A DNA stretch of 64,000 nucleotides from Flavobacterium caseinilyticum. GTDB taxonomy: Bacteria; Bacteroidota; Bacteroidia; Flavobacteriales; Flavobacteriaceae. This document shows, one piece after another, positions 1-7,673 of this stretch. Location of the stretch: contig NZ_SMFM01000001.1 in assembly GCF_004349085.1 (NCBI RefSeq), positions 372,001-436,000 on the forward strand. Reading direction: 5' to 3'. Both the position numbers and the translations under genes were made by a program. How positions within the stretch are numbered: position 1 is the stretch's first letter; every line of letters begins with the position of its first letter. Below the pieces are notes generated by a model that was not told where the DNA came from, ran no database searches, and saw nothing but the letters and a program-made list of their open reading frames with translations.

Positions 1-1705
1 TTTCCAATAATTTACGTTTACGCGAAATATCACCACCATAACATTTGGCGGTAACGTCTTTACGCAATGCTTTTATCGTTTCACGTGATATCACTTTTAC
101 CCCGATTGCGGCTTGAACAGGAATGTCAAATTGCTGACGTGGTATTAACTCTTTTAGTTTTTCACACATTTTTTTCCCAATCGAATACGCATTGTCGGCG
201 TGCATCAAAGAAGATAAAGCATCAACTATCGTAGCGTTCAATAAGATATCTACTTTAACCAAATTAGAAGTTCGCATTCCAATTGGCGTGTAATCAAAAG
301 AAGCATATCCTTTAGAAACGGTTTTCAAACGGTCGTAAAAGTCAAATACAATCTCTGCCAATGGCATATCAAAAGTCAATTCAACTCGTTCTGTAGTCAA
401 ATACGTTTGATTGGTTATCAATCCACGTTTTTCGATACACAAACTCATTACATTTCCAACATAATCAGATTTAGTTATGATGGTTGCCTTAATAAAAGGT
501 TCTTCAACATGGTCTAAACGAGAAGGCTCAGGCAAGTCCGAAGGATTATTTACTATAAGTGGTGTTGTAGGATCTTTTTTGGTGTAAGCCAAATACGAAA
601 CGTTGGGAACGGTAGTGATAACTGTCATGTTAAACTCTCTCTCCAAACGCTCTTGGATAATTTCCATGTGCAACATTCCTAAGAATCCGCAACGGAAACC
701 AAATCCCAAAGCTGCTGAACTTTCCGGTAAAAACACCAGCGAAGCATCATTCAACTGCAATTTTTCCATAGAGTTTCTCAACTCTTCATAATCTTCAGTA
801 TCTACAGGATAAATCCCCGCAAAAACCATTGGTTTCACATCTTCAAAACCTTTAATTATATTTGTTGTTGGCGTTTTCGCATCCGTCAACGTATCACCCA
901 CTTTTACTTCTTTAGCCTCTTTAATCCCAGAAATTAAATATCCAACATCTCCTGCTGAAATTACTTGTTTAGGAACTTGGTTTAATTTTAAAGTCCCAAT
1001 TTCATCTGCAAAATATTCATTTCCGGTAGCCATGAATTTAATCTTCTGACCTTTTTTAATCTGTCCGTTTTTTACACGAAAAATAACTTCAATTCCTCGA
1101 AAAGGATTGTAATGCGAGTCAAAAATTAAAGCTTGTAACGGCTCATCCACATTTCCTGACGGAGGCGGAATTTTTTCGATAATTGCTGCCAAAATATTTT
1201 CGACACCAAAACCAGTTTTACCTGAAGCGTGAATAATATCTTCCAATTTACAACCTAATAAATCAATAATGTCATCGCTTACTTCTTCTGGATTGGCACT
1301 TGGTAAATCTACTTTATTCAAAACCGGAATAATTTCCAAGTCATTTTCTAAAGCTAAATATAAATTCGAAATCGTTTGTGCCTGGATACTTTGTGCTGCA
1401 TCTACAATCAAAAGTGCGCCTTCACAAGCTGCAATAGATCGTGAAACTTCATACGAGAAATCGACATGTCCCGGAGTGTCAATCAAATTCAAGATGTATT
1501 CTTGCCCTTTGTAAGTGTATTCCATCTGAATCGCGTGACTTTTTATGGTAATCCCACGTTCGCGTTCCAAGTCCATGTTGTCAAGCAATTGCGCTTTTTC
1601 TTCACGGGCAGTAACGGTTTGCGTGGCTCCCAGTAAACGGTCAGCAAGCGTACTTTTTCCGTGATCAATATGTGCAATAATGCAAAAATTTCTAATGTGT
1701 TTCAT
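1..1705 (-). CDS. lepA: Elongation factor 4 (LepA), 3' end outside the window
   Basis: This is the ribosomal back-translocase GTPase LepA (EF4), a cytosolic translation factor. Translating the minus strand from the ATG at 1705 gives the GTPase boxes in order: G1 AHIDHGKST at residues 11-19, DTPGH at 76-80 and NKVD at 130-133. The LepA-type C-terminal region follows, ending near SRKRKLLEK. About 568 codons are inside the window, so roughly 30 residues are missing beyond base 1 compared with the usual ~598. The minus-strand motif TATATTTG at 1759-1752 is a plausible -7 element for it. The family call is certain; the true C-terminus cannot be seen. Confidence 0.97.
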   Translation of the reverse strand, partial: MKHIRNFCIIAHIDHGKSTLADRLLGATQTVTAREEKAQLLDNMDLERERGITIKSHAIQMEYTYKGQEYILNLIDTPGHVDFSYEVSRSIAACEGALLIVDAAQSIQAQTISNLYLALENDLEIIPVLNKVDLPSANPEEVSDDIIDLLGCKLEDIIHASGKTGFGVENILAAIIEKIPPPSGNVDEPLQALIFDSHYNPFRGIEVIFRVKNGQIKKGQKIKFMATGNEYFADEIGTLKLNQVPKQVISAGDVGYLISGIKEAKEVKVGDTLTDAKTPTTNIIKGFEDVKPMVFAGIYPVDTEDYEELRNSMEKLQLNDASLVFLPESSAALGFGFRCGFLGMLHMEIIQERLEREFNMTVITTVPNVSYLAYTKKDPTTPLIVNNPSDLPEPSRLDHVEEPFIKATIITKSDYVGNVMSLCIEKRGLITNQTYLTTERVELTFDMPLAEIVFDFYDRLKTVSKGYASFDYTPIGMRTSNLVKVDILLNATIVDALSSLMHADNAYSIGKKMCEKLKELIPRQQFDIPVQAAIGVKVISRETIKALRKDVTAKCYGGDISRKRKLLE

Positions 1706-1751
1706 GCTGTAATTCTAGTATCAAGTTCAAATTGCCAAAGCAAATATGATG

Positions 1752-1759
1752 CAAATATA
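1752..1759 (-). promoter_or_regulatory. Candidate -7 element upstream of lepA
   Basis: The minus strand reads TATATTTG here, matching the Bacteroidota -7 consensus TAnnTTTG, about 46 bases before the lepA start. A second near match, CATATTTG, lies at 1748-1741. No -33 TTG at the ideal spacing is evident, so confidence is modest. Confidence 0.4.
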
Positions 1760-1837
1760 GTCTAAAAGTTTTTTATGTGAGATTCAACAATACCTAATGT
1801 TAAGGCAACTGAAATTTAATTTTTTAGCAGTGCTCTT

Positions 1838-1864
1838 TTGGGTTCTTTCTTATTGTATTTTTGC
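1838..1864 (+). promoter_or_regulatory. Possible promoter for the PNPOx-like gene
   Basis: TTTG at 1838-1841 and TATTTTTG at 1857-1864 form a Bacteroidota-type pair with a 15-base spacer, shorter than the usual ~19. It would place transcription start shortly before the ATG at 1920 and supports that start choice. Confidence 0.3.
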
Positions 1865-1919
1865 GTGTGTCTGCATCAGAATGTTGCAATTACATTTCAA
1901 CTTTTTACACCATGTATTT

Positions 1920-2558
1920 ATGAATAATTCGCAACATGATCATATTACTATTAATGATACTTCATACACATTACTTGACGTAGAATCATTGGCTTGGAAA
2001 AAATTAGTAAATGGATCGGTTAAGAAAAAAAACGGTTTTAGGACCATGTGTGTAGGCACCATCAGTGAAAAAAAAACTGCTGCTTTGCGAATTGTTGTGA
2101 ATAGAAAAGTAGATGAAATTCAAAAAATAATTTATTTCAACACAGATAATCGATCTCGTAAATTTTATGATTTACAAAAAGACAATCAGATTTCACTGTT
2201 GTTTTACGATGCGCGTCAACGGGTTCAAATTGTTGTAAAAGCATATGCAACCTTGCATACAAACGATGTTTTAAAACTGGACCGATGGAAGGCTACCAGT
2301 CCTCAAGCCCGGCTGGGTTATATGACTCTTGAACCACCCAACACAAAATCAGAAAAACCAACATTAGGATATGAAGAACGATTTTCAACAATAAAGCCCA
2401 CAGATAGTGAAAGTGACGTGTTTCAAGAAAATTTTGCTGTAGTTGCTTGTGTCGTTTATGAACTTGAATTTTTATACCTTGACTTTACGGGCAATAGAAA
2501 AGCAAATTTTTATTATGAAAACAATGTCTTAAAAGATGGCTTTTGGACAGTTCCATAA
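1920..2558 (+). CDS. PNPOx-like FMN-binding flavoprotein
   Basis: This encodes a ~212-residue protein resembling the pyridoxamine 5'-phosphate oxidase-like split-barrel family of FMN-binding proteins. Visible features are the early FRTMCVGTI and AALRIVVNRKVD strands, NRSRKFYDLQ, and a C-terminal YELEFLYLDFTGNRKANFYYEN followed by W-x-V-P. An open frame extends upstream to 1797, but the extra residues are hydrophobic and unlike this family, and a promoter-like TATTTTTG lies inside them at 1857-1864. I therefore place the start at the ATG at 1920. The substrate is unknown. Family members are often annotated as general-stress or pyridoxamine-oxidase-like proteins without proven PNPOx activity. 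Confidence 0.75.
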   Translation: MNNSQHDHITINDTSYTLLDVESLAWKKLVNGSVKKKNGFRTMCVGTISEKKTAALRIVVNRKVDEIQKIIYFNTDNRSRKFYDLQKDNQISLLFYDARQRVQIVVKAYATLHTNDVLKLDRWKATSPQARLGYMTLEPPNTKSEKPTLGYEERFSTIKPTDSESDVFQENFAVVACVVYELEFLYLDFTGNRKANFYYENNVLKDGFWTVP

Positions 2559-2652
2559 CTTATTTTTATAATGTTAATTAACTCAAAATAAAACTATAAC
2601 AAGTGTTTTTATAACTAACTTTGCCTTCCTTTAAAATTAAAATATACTTCAT

Positions 2653-3933
2653 TTGAACTTCGATAAAATCAAAGAAAAATTAGAAATTCTAGCCGACGCA
2701 GCAAAATATGATGTGTCCTGCTCTTCTAGTGGCGGCAATCGTAAAAACACTAATAAAGGACTTGGCGATTCATCTAGTTCGGGGATTTGTCATACGTACA
2801 CAGAAGATGGACGTTGCGTTTCGTTATTGAAAATTCTTTTGACAAATTTTTGTATTTATGATTGTGCATATTGCGTTACTCGAAAAAGCAACGACATTCA
2901 ACGAGCCGCTTTTACCGTAGAAGAAGTAGTTGATTTGACTATTAATTTTTACCGAAGAAATTATATAGAAGGGCTTTTTTTAAGTTCTGGAATTTTCAAG
3001 AATGCCGATTATACCATGGAACGTTTAGTTCGTGTAGCCAAAAAATTACGGTTAGAACATAATTTTAACGGATACATTCATTTGAAAAGTATTCCGGGTG
3101 CTAGTGATGAATTAATGCGCGAAGCGGGATTATACGCAGATAGGTTGAGTATGAATTTAGAAATCCCGACTGAATCCGGACTAAAATTATTGGCTCCAGA
3201 TAAAAATCATCAGGACATGATTAAGCCGATGCGTTTTGTAAAAAACGAATTGATTCAATATAAAGAAGAAAAGAAAAAATTTAAAAGCACACCCAAATTT
3301 GCTCCAGCGGGACAAAGTACCCAAGTAATTGTAGGTGCAACACAGGAAAATGATTTTCAAATCATACAGGTTGCAGATCATTTTTATAATAATTTTAATC
3401 TAAAACGAGTCTATTATTCGGGTTATGTACCGGTTTCTAATGATGCTCGTTTGCCGGCAATTGGTGCTCAAGTTCCATTGGTTCGCGAAAATAGACTTTA
3501 CCAAGCCGATTGGCTGATGCGTTTTTATGGCTTTAAAGCCAATGAAATTCTAGAAAAAAATAATCCGTTTCTCGATTTAGAAGTCGATCCAAAAATGGGT
3601 TGGGCGTTGCGAAACATCACTCAATTTCCGGTAATTATCCAGAATGCTCCGCTAGAAATGATTTTGCGTGTTCCAGGAATCGGAGTAAAATCGGCACATA
3701 AAATTGTATATGCCCGCCGTTTTCAAAATCTAAACATGGAACACCTAAAGAAAATTGGTGTTTCGGTCAACAGAGCTAAATATTTTATATCCGTAAGCAA
3801 TGAAAATACCCATTTAAAATTCTTGAACGCCCTGAATTTAAAGGAAATTATTTTGGGTGACATGAAATCCAAGTTTGAGAAACCGTTTGATAATCAATTA
3901 TCATTACTCAATGACACAACTTTCTTACGATAA
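2653..3933 (+). CDS. Putative DNA modification/repair radical SAM protein with helix-hairpin-helix
   Basis: The 426-residue product matches the TIGR03916-type radical SAM family of presumed DNA-modifying or DNA-repair enzymes. The cluster-binding CxxxCxxC motif is CIYDCAYC, with cysteines 67, 71 and 74. The N-terminus has the family's serine/glycine-rich stretch (CSSSGGN and DSSSSGICH). A helix-hairpin-helix DNA-binding segment (LRVPGIGVKSAHKI) lies near residues 331-355. Translation appears to start at TTG, because no ATG is available before the conserved MNFDKIKEKLEILADAAKYD. TAACTTTG at 2616-2623 is a plausible -7 element. The next gene begins inside its 3' end and is the usual genomic partner. 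The substrate is unknown. Confidence 0.85.
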   Translation: MNFDKIKEKLEILADAAKYDVSCSSSGGNRKNTNKGLGDSSSSGICHTYTEDGRCVSLLKILLTNFCIYDCAYCVTRKSNDIQRAAFTVEEVVDLTINFYRRNYIEGLFLSSGIFKNADYTMERLVRVAKKLRLEHNFNGYIHLKSIPGASDELMREAGLYADRLSMNLEIPTESGLKLLAPDKNHQDMIKPMRFVKNELIQYKEEKKKFKSTPKFAPAGQSTQVIVGATQENDFQIIQVADHFYNNFNLKRVYYSGYVPVSNDARLPAIGAQVPLVRENRLYQADWLMRFYGFKANEILEKNNPFLDLEVDPKMGWALRNITQFPVIIQNAPLEMILRVPGIGVKSAHKIVYARRFQNLNMEHLKKIGVSVNRAKYFISVSNENTHLKFLNALNLKEIILGDMKSKFEKPFDNQLSLLNDTTFLR

Positions 3934-4678
3934 TACTTTTGAAGGCTTATTGACTGCGGTTTTCGAAATTTATGAATACAAATATCCAGAACCCAAAATC
4001 ATAAAAAAAGATGATCTTCAGCAGAATTTATTCGCCGAAAAAATAGAAATCACTACTGATGTTTCTAAATCGGATCGGGTGATTAAAAAACTCAATGCAC
4101 AAATTGGAAGTGATGGTGTTCGTTGCATTATTTGGGCTTTTCTCTCCGAAAAACCAGGTGTCGAAGATGTGATTTTTGATGTAATTAATTACGCTATTCA
4201 AAATCCTACTATTAATATCATGAAGGATTTTTCGAATGATAGTGTCTTGCAAATTTCTCAACTTACTAAAAATGTTGGTCGCGAAAAGCATCGAATGGAA
4301 GCTTTTATTCGGTTCGAACAATTGAAAGACGGTATTTATTTTGCTAAAATTGATCCTGATTTCGATGTGTTAACTTTGATTATTAGACATTTTAAAAACC
4401 GGTATCAAGATCAAAAGTGGATTATTTATGACTTACGACGCAAATATGGTGTGTATTACGATTTGAATGATGCCGAAATTGTGATGATGGACTTAGATAT
4501 TAAATCATTGGAAGATAAAAACAATCAAGTCTTCTCGGATACCGAAATCAATTATCAAAAACTATGGTGGGAATATTTTGATCATACCAATATAAAAGAA
4601 CGAAAAAACACCAAGCTGCACGTTCAACATGTTCCCAAACGCTACTGGAAATACCTAACCGAAAAGAAAATGTTTTAG
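3911..4678 (+). CDS. DUF4130/TIGR03915-type putative DNA metabolism protein
   Basis: This ~255-residue protein is the standard partner of the preceding radical SAM enzyme (TIGR03915, DUF4130). Recognisable segments are the N-terminal YDNTFEGLLTAVFEIYEYK, the central VGREKHRMEAFIRF, and the C-terminal YQKLWWEYFDHTNIKERKN plus HVPKRYWKYL. In other bacteria this domain is sometimes fused to a uracil-DNA-glycosylase-like domain, which suggests a shared DNA repair or modification role. The open frame could begin at 3875, but the ATG at 3911 starts directly at the conserved N-terminus. That start overlaps the upstream gene by 23 bases, so the two are probably translationally coupled. No catalytic activity can be assigned. 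Confidence 0.85.
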   Translation: MTQLSYDNTFEGLLTAVFEIYEYKYPEPKIIKKDDLQQNLFAEKIEITTDVSKSDRVIKKLNAQIGSDGVRCIIWAFLSEKPGVEDVIFDVINYAIQNPTINIMKDFSNDSVLQISQLTKNVGREKHRMEAFIRFEQLKDGIYFAKIDPDFDVLTLIIRHFKNRYQDQKWIIYDLRRKYGVYYDLNDAEIVMMDLDIKSLEDKNNQVFSDTEINYQKLWWEYFDHTNIKERKNTKLHVQHVPKRYWKYLTEKKMF

Positions 4679-4695
4679 ACTTGCTAACATTTCCG

Positions 4696-4703
4696 TATTT
4701 TTG
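4696..4703 (+). promoter_or_regulatory. Candidate -7 element for the dihydrouridine synthase gene
   Basis: TATTTTTG matches TAnnTTTG and lies 14 bases before the TTG start at 4718. No well-spaced -33 TTG is visible. It would give a very short leader. Confidence 0.4.
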
Positions 4704-4717
4704 CAAAAAAAATTACC

Positions 4718-5713
4718 TTGATTAAAATAGGCAACAATATTGTTTTACCGGACTTTCCCTTACTTCTTGCACCCATGGAAGATGTGAGTGATCCACCGTT
4801 TCGTAGATTGTGCAAAATGCACGGTGCAGATATGATGTATTCTGAATTTATATCTTCAGAAGGTTTAATTCGTGACGCCATCAAAAGCCGAATGAAATTA
4901 GACATTTTTGATTATGAACGTCCCGTTGGAATCCAAATTTTTGGCGGAGACGAAGAAGCTATGGCCATGTCATCAAAAATCGTTTCTGCGGTAAACCCGG
5001 ACATTATTGACATAAATTTTGGATGTCCTGTCAAAAAAGTGGTTTGTAAAGGCGCTGGTGCCGGAGTGTTGAAAGATGTTGATTTAATGATTCGGTTAAC
5101 AAAGGCTGTTATCGATAGCACACATTTGCCGGTAACCGTAAAAACCCGTTTGGGTTGGGATGACACTTCTATTAATATTGATGAGGTCGCAGAACGATTG
5201 CAAGACATTGGCGTAGCCGCTTTGAGCATACACGCCAGAACTCGTGCCCAAATGTATAAAGGTCATTCGGATTGGTCCCACATTGCTCGAGTAAAGAACA
5301 ACCCTAGAATCACGATGCCTATTTTCGGTAACGGTGATATCGATTCTCCAGAAAAAGCATTGCAATACAAAAATGAATACGGCATCGACGGAATCATGAT
5401 TGGTCGCGCCGCGATTGGTTATCCTTGGATTTTTGATGAAATCAAACATTACTTCAAAACAGGAGAACATTTGGCAAAACCAACTGTTATAGATAGAGTA
5501 GAAGCAGTGAGAAATCATCTGACTTGGGCCATGGAATGGAAAGGGGAACGATTAGGAATTGTTGAAACTAGACCACATTATACGAATTATTTCAAAGGAA
5601 TCCATTCTTTTAAAACACACAAACAAAAATTAGTAACGCTAGATCGTCCTGAAGAATTGTTCGCCGCTTTGAATGAGATTGAAGAAGCTTATGCTGGTTA
5701 TGAGGTTGTTTAA
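4718..5713 (+). CDS. dusB: tRNA-dihydrouridine synthase, DusB type
   Basis: This FMN enzyme reduces specific uridines to dihydrouridine in tRNA D-loops. The 331 residues form the TIM-barrel Dus fold: LLLAPMEDVSDPPFRRL near residue 17, the NFGCPVKKV motif with Cys103, KTRLGWDD, SIHARTRAQMY and the FMN phosphate-binding GIMIGRAAIGYPWIFDEI. The length is normal. The start appears to be TTG at 4718, just after a TATTTTTG element. No ATG occurs before the conserved MIKIGNNIVLPDFPLLLAPM. It is followed by a strong hairpin shared with the convergent permease gene. Confidence 0.95.
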   Translation: MIKIGNNIVLPDFPLLLAPMEDVSDPPFRRLCKMHGADMMYSEFISSEGLIRDAIKSRMKLDIFDYERPVGIQIFGGDEEAMAMSSKIVSAVNPDIIDINFGCPVKKVVCKGAGAGVLKDVDLMIRLTKAVIDSTHLPVTVKTRLGWDDTSINIDEVAERLQDIGVAALSIHARTRAQMYKGHSDWSHIARVKNNPRITMPIFGNGDIDSPEKALQYKNEYGIDGIMIGRAAIGYPWIFDEIKHYFKTGEHLAKPTVIDRVEAVRNHLTWAMEWKGERLGIVETRPHYTNYFKGIHSFKTHKQKLVTLDRPEELFAALNEIEEAYAGYEVV

Positions 5714-5728
5714 CTAAATATTTTAAAT

Positions 5729-5780
5729 ACAAATTCCACTTATTTACAGAGATGATTTCGTGTTAATAAGTGGAATTTGT
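5729..5780. terminator. Bidirectional 16-bp hairpin between convergent genes
   Basis: Bases 5729-5744 and 5765-5780 are a perfect 16-bp inverted repeat around a 20-base loop. It sits between the convergent dusB and FtsX-type genes, the expected place for a shared terminator. T-rich tracts lie on the plus-strand side. Confidence 0.65.
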
Positions 5781-5795
5781 GTTTGATTTTTTTTA

Positions 5796-5834
5796 AATCT
5801 GAAATCAAAAATCGTTAATCTGAAATCAAAAATC
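5796..5834. repeat. Tandem 18-bp phrase repeat
   Basis: AATCTGAAATCAAAAATC occurs at 5796-5813 and again at 5817-5834, separated by GTT, and ends at the last base before the permease stop codon. Similar short phrase repeats occur in other gaps of this window. No coding role is apparent. Confidence 0.7.
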
Positions 5835-7034
5835 TCATTCCAACAACTTCTTACTTACGCGACTGCTCGCAATTAGTGAAGCAATAAAGCCAAGTGTAAC
5901 AATAGTGCCCATAACAATCAGAACATTTTCGAGAGAGAAAATTACGGGATACGCCAGTGTAGGAGTAATCATAACTAATTGAAAATGTTCTTGCAATAGA
6001 ACAATTATAATTCCTAAAGTTAGCCCAATAATTCCGCCAAAAACACTCAATAAAGTGCCTTGAAGCAAGAATATTTTTCGCAAATCTTTGATTTCTGTTC
6101 CCAAATTAAAAAGAGTTTTTAGGTTTCCTTTTTTGTCTAAAATCATCATAATTAAAGCGCCAATCAAGTTGAAAAGTGCTACAACAATAACTAAAGTAAA
6201 TATTAAATACACCGCAATATTCTCGGTGTTCAACATTTTATAAAGTGATTCGTTGAGTTGAGCCCTGTTTTTTACGGTGATTTTGTTATTGAAAATGGTT
6301 TGAAGTTGCTCTGTGATTGCACTTTCGTCAGCGTCAGCTTTCGTTTTAATTTCAATCCCGGAAACCTGATTGTTTTTGTATTCCAATAATTCTTGGGCTA
6401 AACCTAAATCAGCAAAAACATATTTTGAATCTAAATCTTCGCTGATGGCATAAATCCCAACCGGAATAAGATCCGTTTTATTGAAAGCTTGTTCCGGATT
6501 TTCGATAGCGCCTTTTCCTGGTTTTGGAACTAAAACCTCCAAATGATTATTAAAATCCAATAATCCCATCGAGAATTTTTGCGAAATTCCATAACCCACA
6601 ACCACTTGATACGTATCCGGATTAAGCCATTGTCCGTTGAAGATTTTCGTTTTTATTGCATTTACTGTACTAAAATTAGAATCAACACCTTTTAAGTACG
6701 TAACTTCCTGTTTACCGTCAAAAGTGAATAAAACGCGCTCCTCAATAATTTTAGTATACGAAACCAAGCCGTCAATTTTCTTAATTTGGCTTTCCTGATT
6801 TGGAGAAATCAAAAAGGATTTCCCTAAAGTGCTGCTTATTTTTAAATCGGGATCAATATCATTTGTAAACGAAAGACTAAAAACTTTCAACCCGCTAAAA
6901 ACAGATAAAACCACAAACAAGGCCATGGCACCAACAATAATTCCCAAACTGGCAATACGATTGATGATATTGATAGCATTATTTTTACTATTGCTAAGAA
7001 TGTAGCGTTTGGCTATGTAAAGGGGAAAATTCAA
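5835..7034 (-). CDS. FtsX-family ABC transporter permease (LolC/LolE-like)
   Basis: This 399-residue inner-membrane protein has the MacB/FtsX/LolCE layout. There is one N-terminal membrane helix (about 24-49, rich in IVGAMALFVVLSVFSGL), a periplasmic domain of ~220 residues, then three C-terminal helices (around VYLIFTLVIVVALFNLIGAL, LLSVFGGIIGLTLGIIIVLL and VLIVMGTIVTLGFIASLIA). The N-terminal MNFPLYIAKRY is typical of Bacteroidota LolC/E homologues. The likely role is extraction of lipoproteins or another substrate together with a separate ATPase, which is not encoded nearby. It lies three bases downstream of rbfA and is probably co-transcribed with it. Confidence 0.88.
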   Translation of the reverse strand: MNFPLYIAKRYILSNSKNNAINIINRIASLGIIVGAMALFVVLSVFSGLKVFSLSFTNDIDPDLKISSTLGKSFLISPNQESQIKKIDGLVSYTKIIEERVLFTFDGKQEVTYLKGVDSNFSTVNAIKTKIFNGQWLNPDTYQVVVGYGISQKFSMGLLDFNNHLEVLVPKPGKGAIENPEQAFNKTDLIPVGIYAISEDLDSKYVFADLGLAQELLEYKNNQVSGIEIKTKADADESAITEQLQTIFNNKITVKNRAQLNESLYKMLNTENIAVYLIFTLVIVVALFNLIGALIMMILDKKGNLKTLFNLGTEIKDLRKIFLLQGTLLSVFGGIIGLTLGIIIVLLQEHFQLVMITPTLAYPVIFSLENVLIVMGTIVTLGFIASLIASSRVSKKLLE

Positions 7035-7037
7035 ATT

Positions 7038-7430
7038 TTATTGAAATCTACGTTTGTCCAAAAGATCTCTGTTTTCTATAGGATTATCTCTATTCGCTAA
7101 CGCATTGTCAATCTTTTCAATGTAATCCAAAGAGTCATCAATAAAGAAAACCAAATTTGGAACTTTTCTCAATTGCAAACGAACTCGTTGCGATAAATCA
7201 TGTTTTATATTTTTAGCGTTGGACTTAACCGCCTCTAAAATTTCTTTTGCTTTGTCCTGAGGGAAAACACTTAAATGCACTGTAGCTACTGATAAATCTG
7301 TAGTAACCGTAACCTTGGATACCGAAATGACTAAGTTTGCCACTCCGTTTTTTCTCACTTCACCTTGCAGAATGTCAACCAAATCTTTTTGGATTACCCC
7401 ACCTATTTTTTTCTGTCTATTTGTTTCCAT
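7038..7430 (-). CDS. rbfA: Ribosome-binding factor A
   Basis: RbfA is a cold-shock ribosome-assembly factor that binds the 30S subunit near helix 1 of 16S rRNA. The 130-residue length and KH-like fold signatures fit: METNRQKKIGGVIQKDLVDIL, the central VTVTTDLSVATVHLSVFP strand pair and VPNLVFFIDDSLDYIEKID. It is the first gene of a two-gene minus-strand unit with the FtsX-type permease, a pairing often seen in Flavobacteria. The ATG at 7430 is the only good start. Confidence 0.95.
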   Translation of the reverse strand: METNRQKKIGGVIQKDLVDILQGEVRKNGVANLVISVSKVTVTTDLSVATVHLSVFPQDKAKEILEAVKSNAKNIKHDLSQRVRLQLRKVPNLVFFIDDSLDYIEKIDNALANRDNPIENRDLLDKRRFQ

Positions 7431-7511
7431 GCTGCAAAAATACTACTTTTAAGTTTTATCCCGAAGTTTCGAGACAATTTTTAAAAACAACCTATTAATA
7501 CGTGTATTTTT

Positions 7512-7612
7512 AGGAGCTATTTCCTGCTATCCGTTGCAATCTTTTATAAAGCTGGAAGCCTTTTGAAGGCTTCCAGCTTTATAAAAGGATTTCCACTTCT
7601 ATCAGGGCTAGG
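7512..7612. repeat. REP-like dispersed palindromic element, copy 1
   Basis: This ~100-base element in the divergent rbfA/AddA gap has a perfect 22-bp hairpin at its centre (7541-7562 with 7566-7587, three-base loop). It is flanked by conserved ends: GCTATCCGTTGCAA at 7526-7539 and GGATTTCCACTTCTATC at 7587-7603. The same two ends, with a different central hairpin, recur in opposite orientation at 19928-19990. It lies upstream of both neighbouring genes, so it is unlikely to be an ordinary terminator. REP-type elements mobilised by TnpA-REP (RAYT) enzymes are the closest known analogue; no such transposase is in the window. Confidence 0.7.
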
Positions 7613-7673
7613 GATTTGGTAAATTAGAACGTTAATTCTAAATCAGAAATCGTAATGTATAAACAACATCAAT

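Noticed and set aside
1797..1919. Upstream 41 residues of the PNPOx-like open frame as a membrane anchor
   Set aside because: The segment is hydrophobic but contains a promoter-like motif, and family members start near the ATG at 1920.
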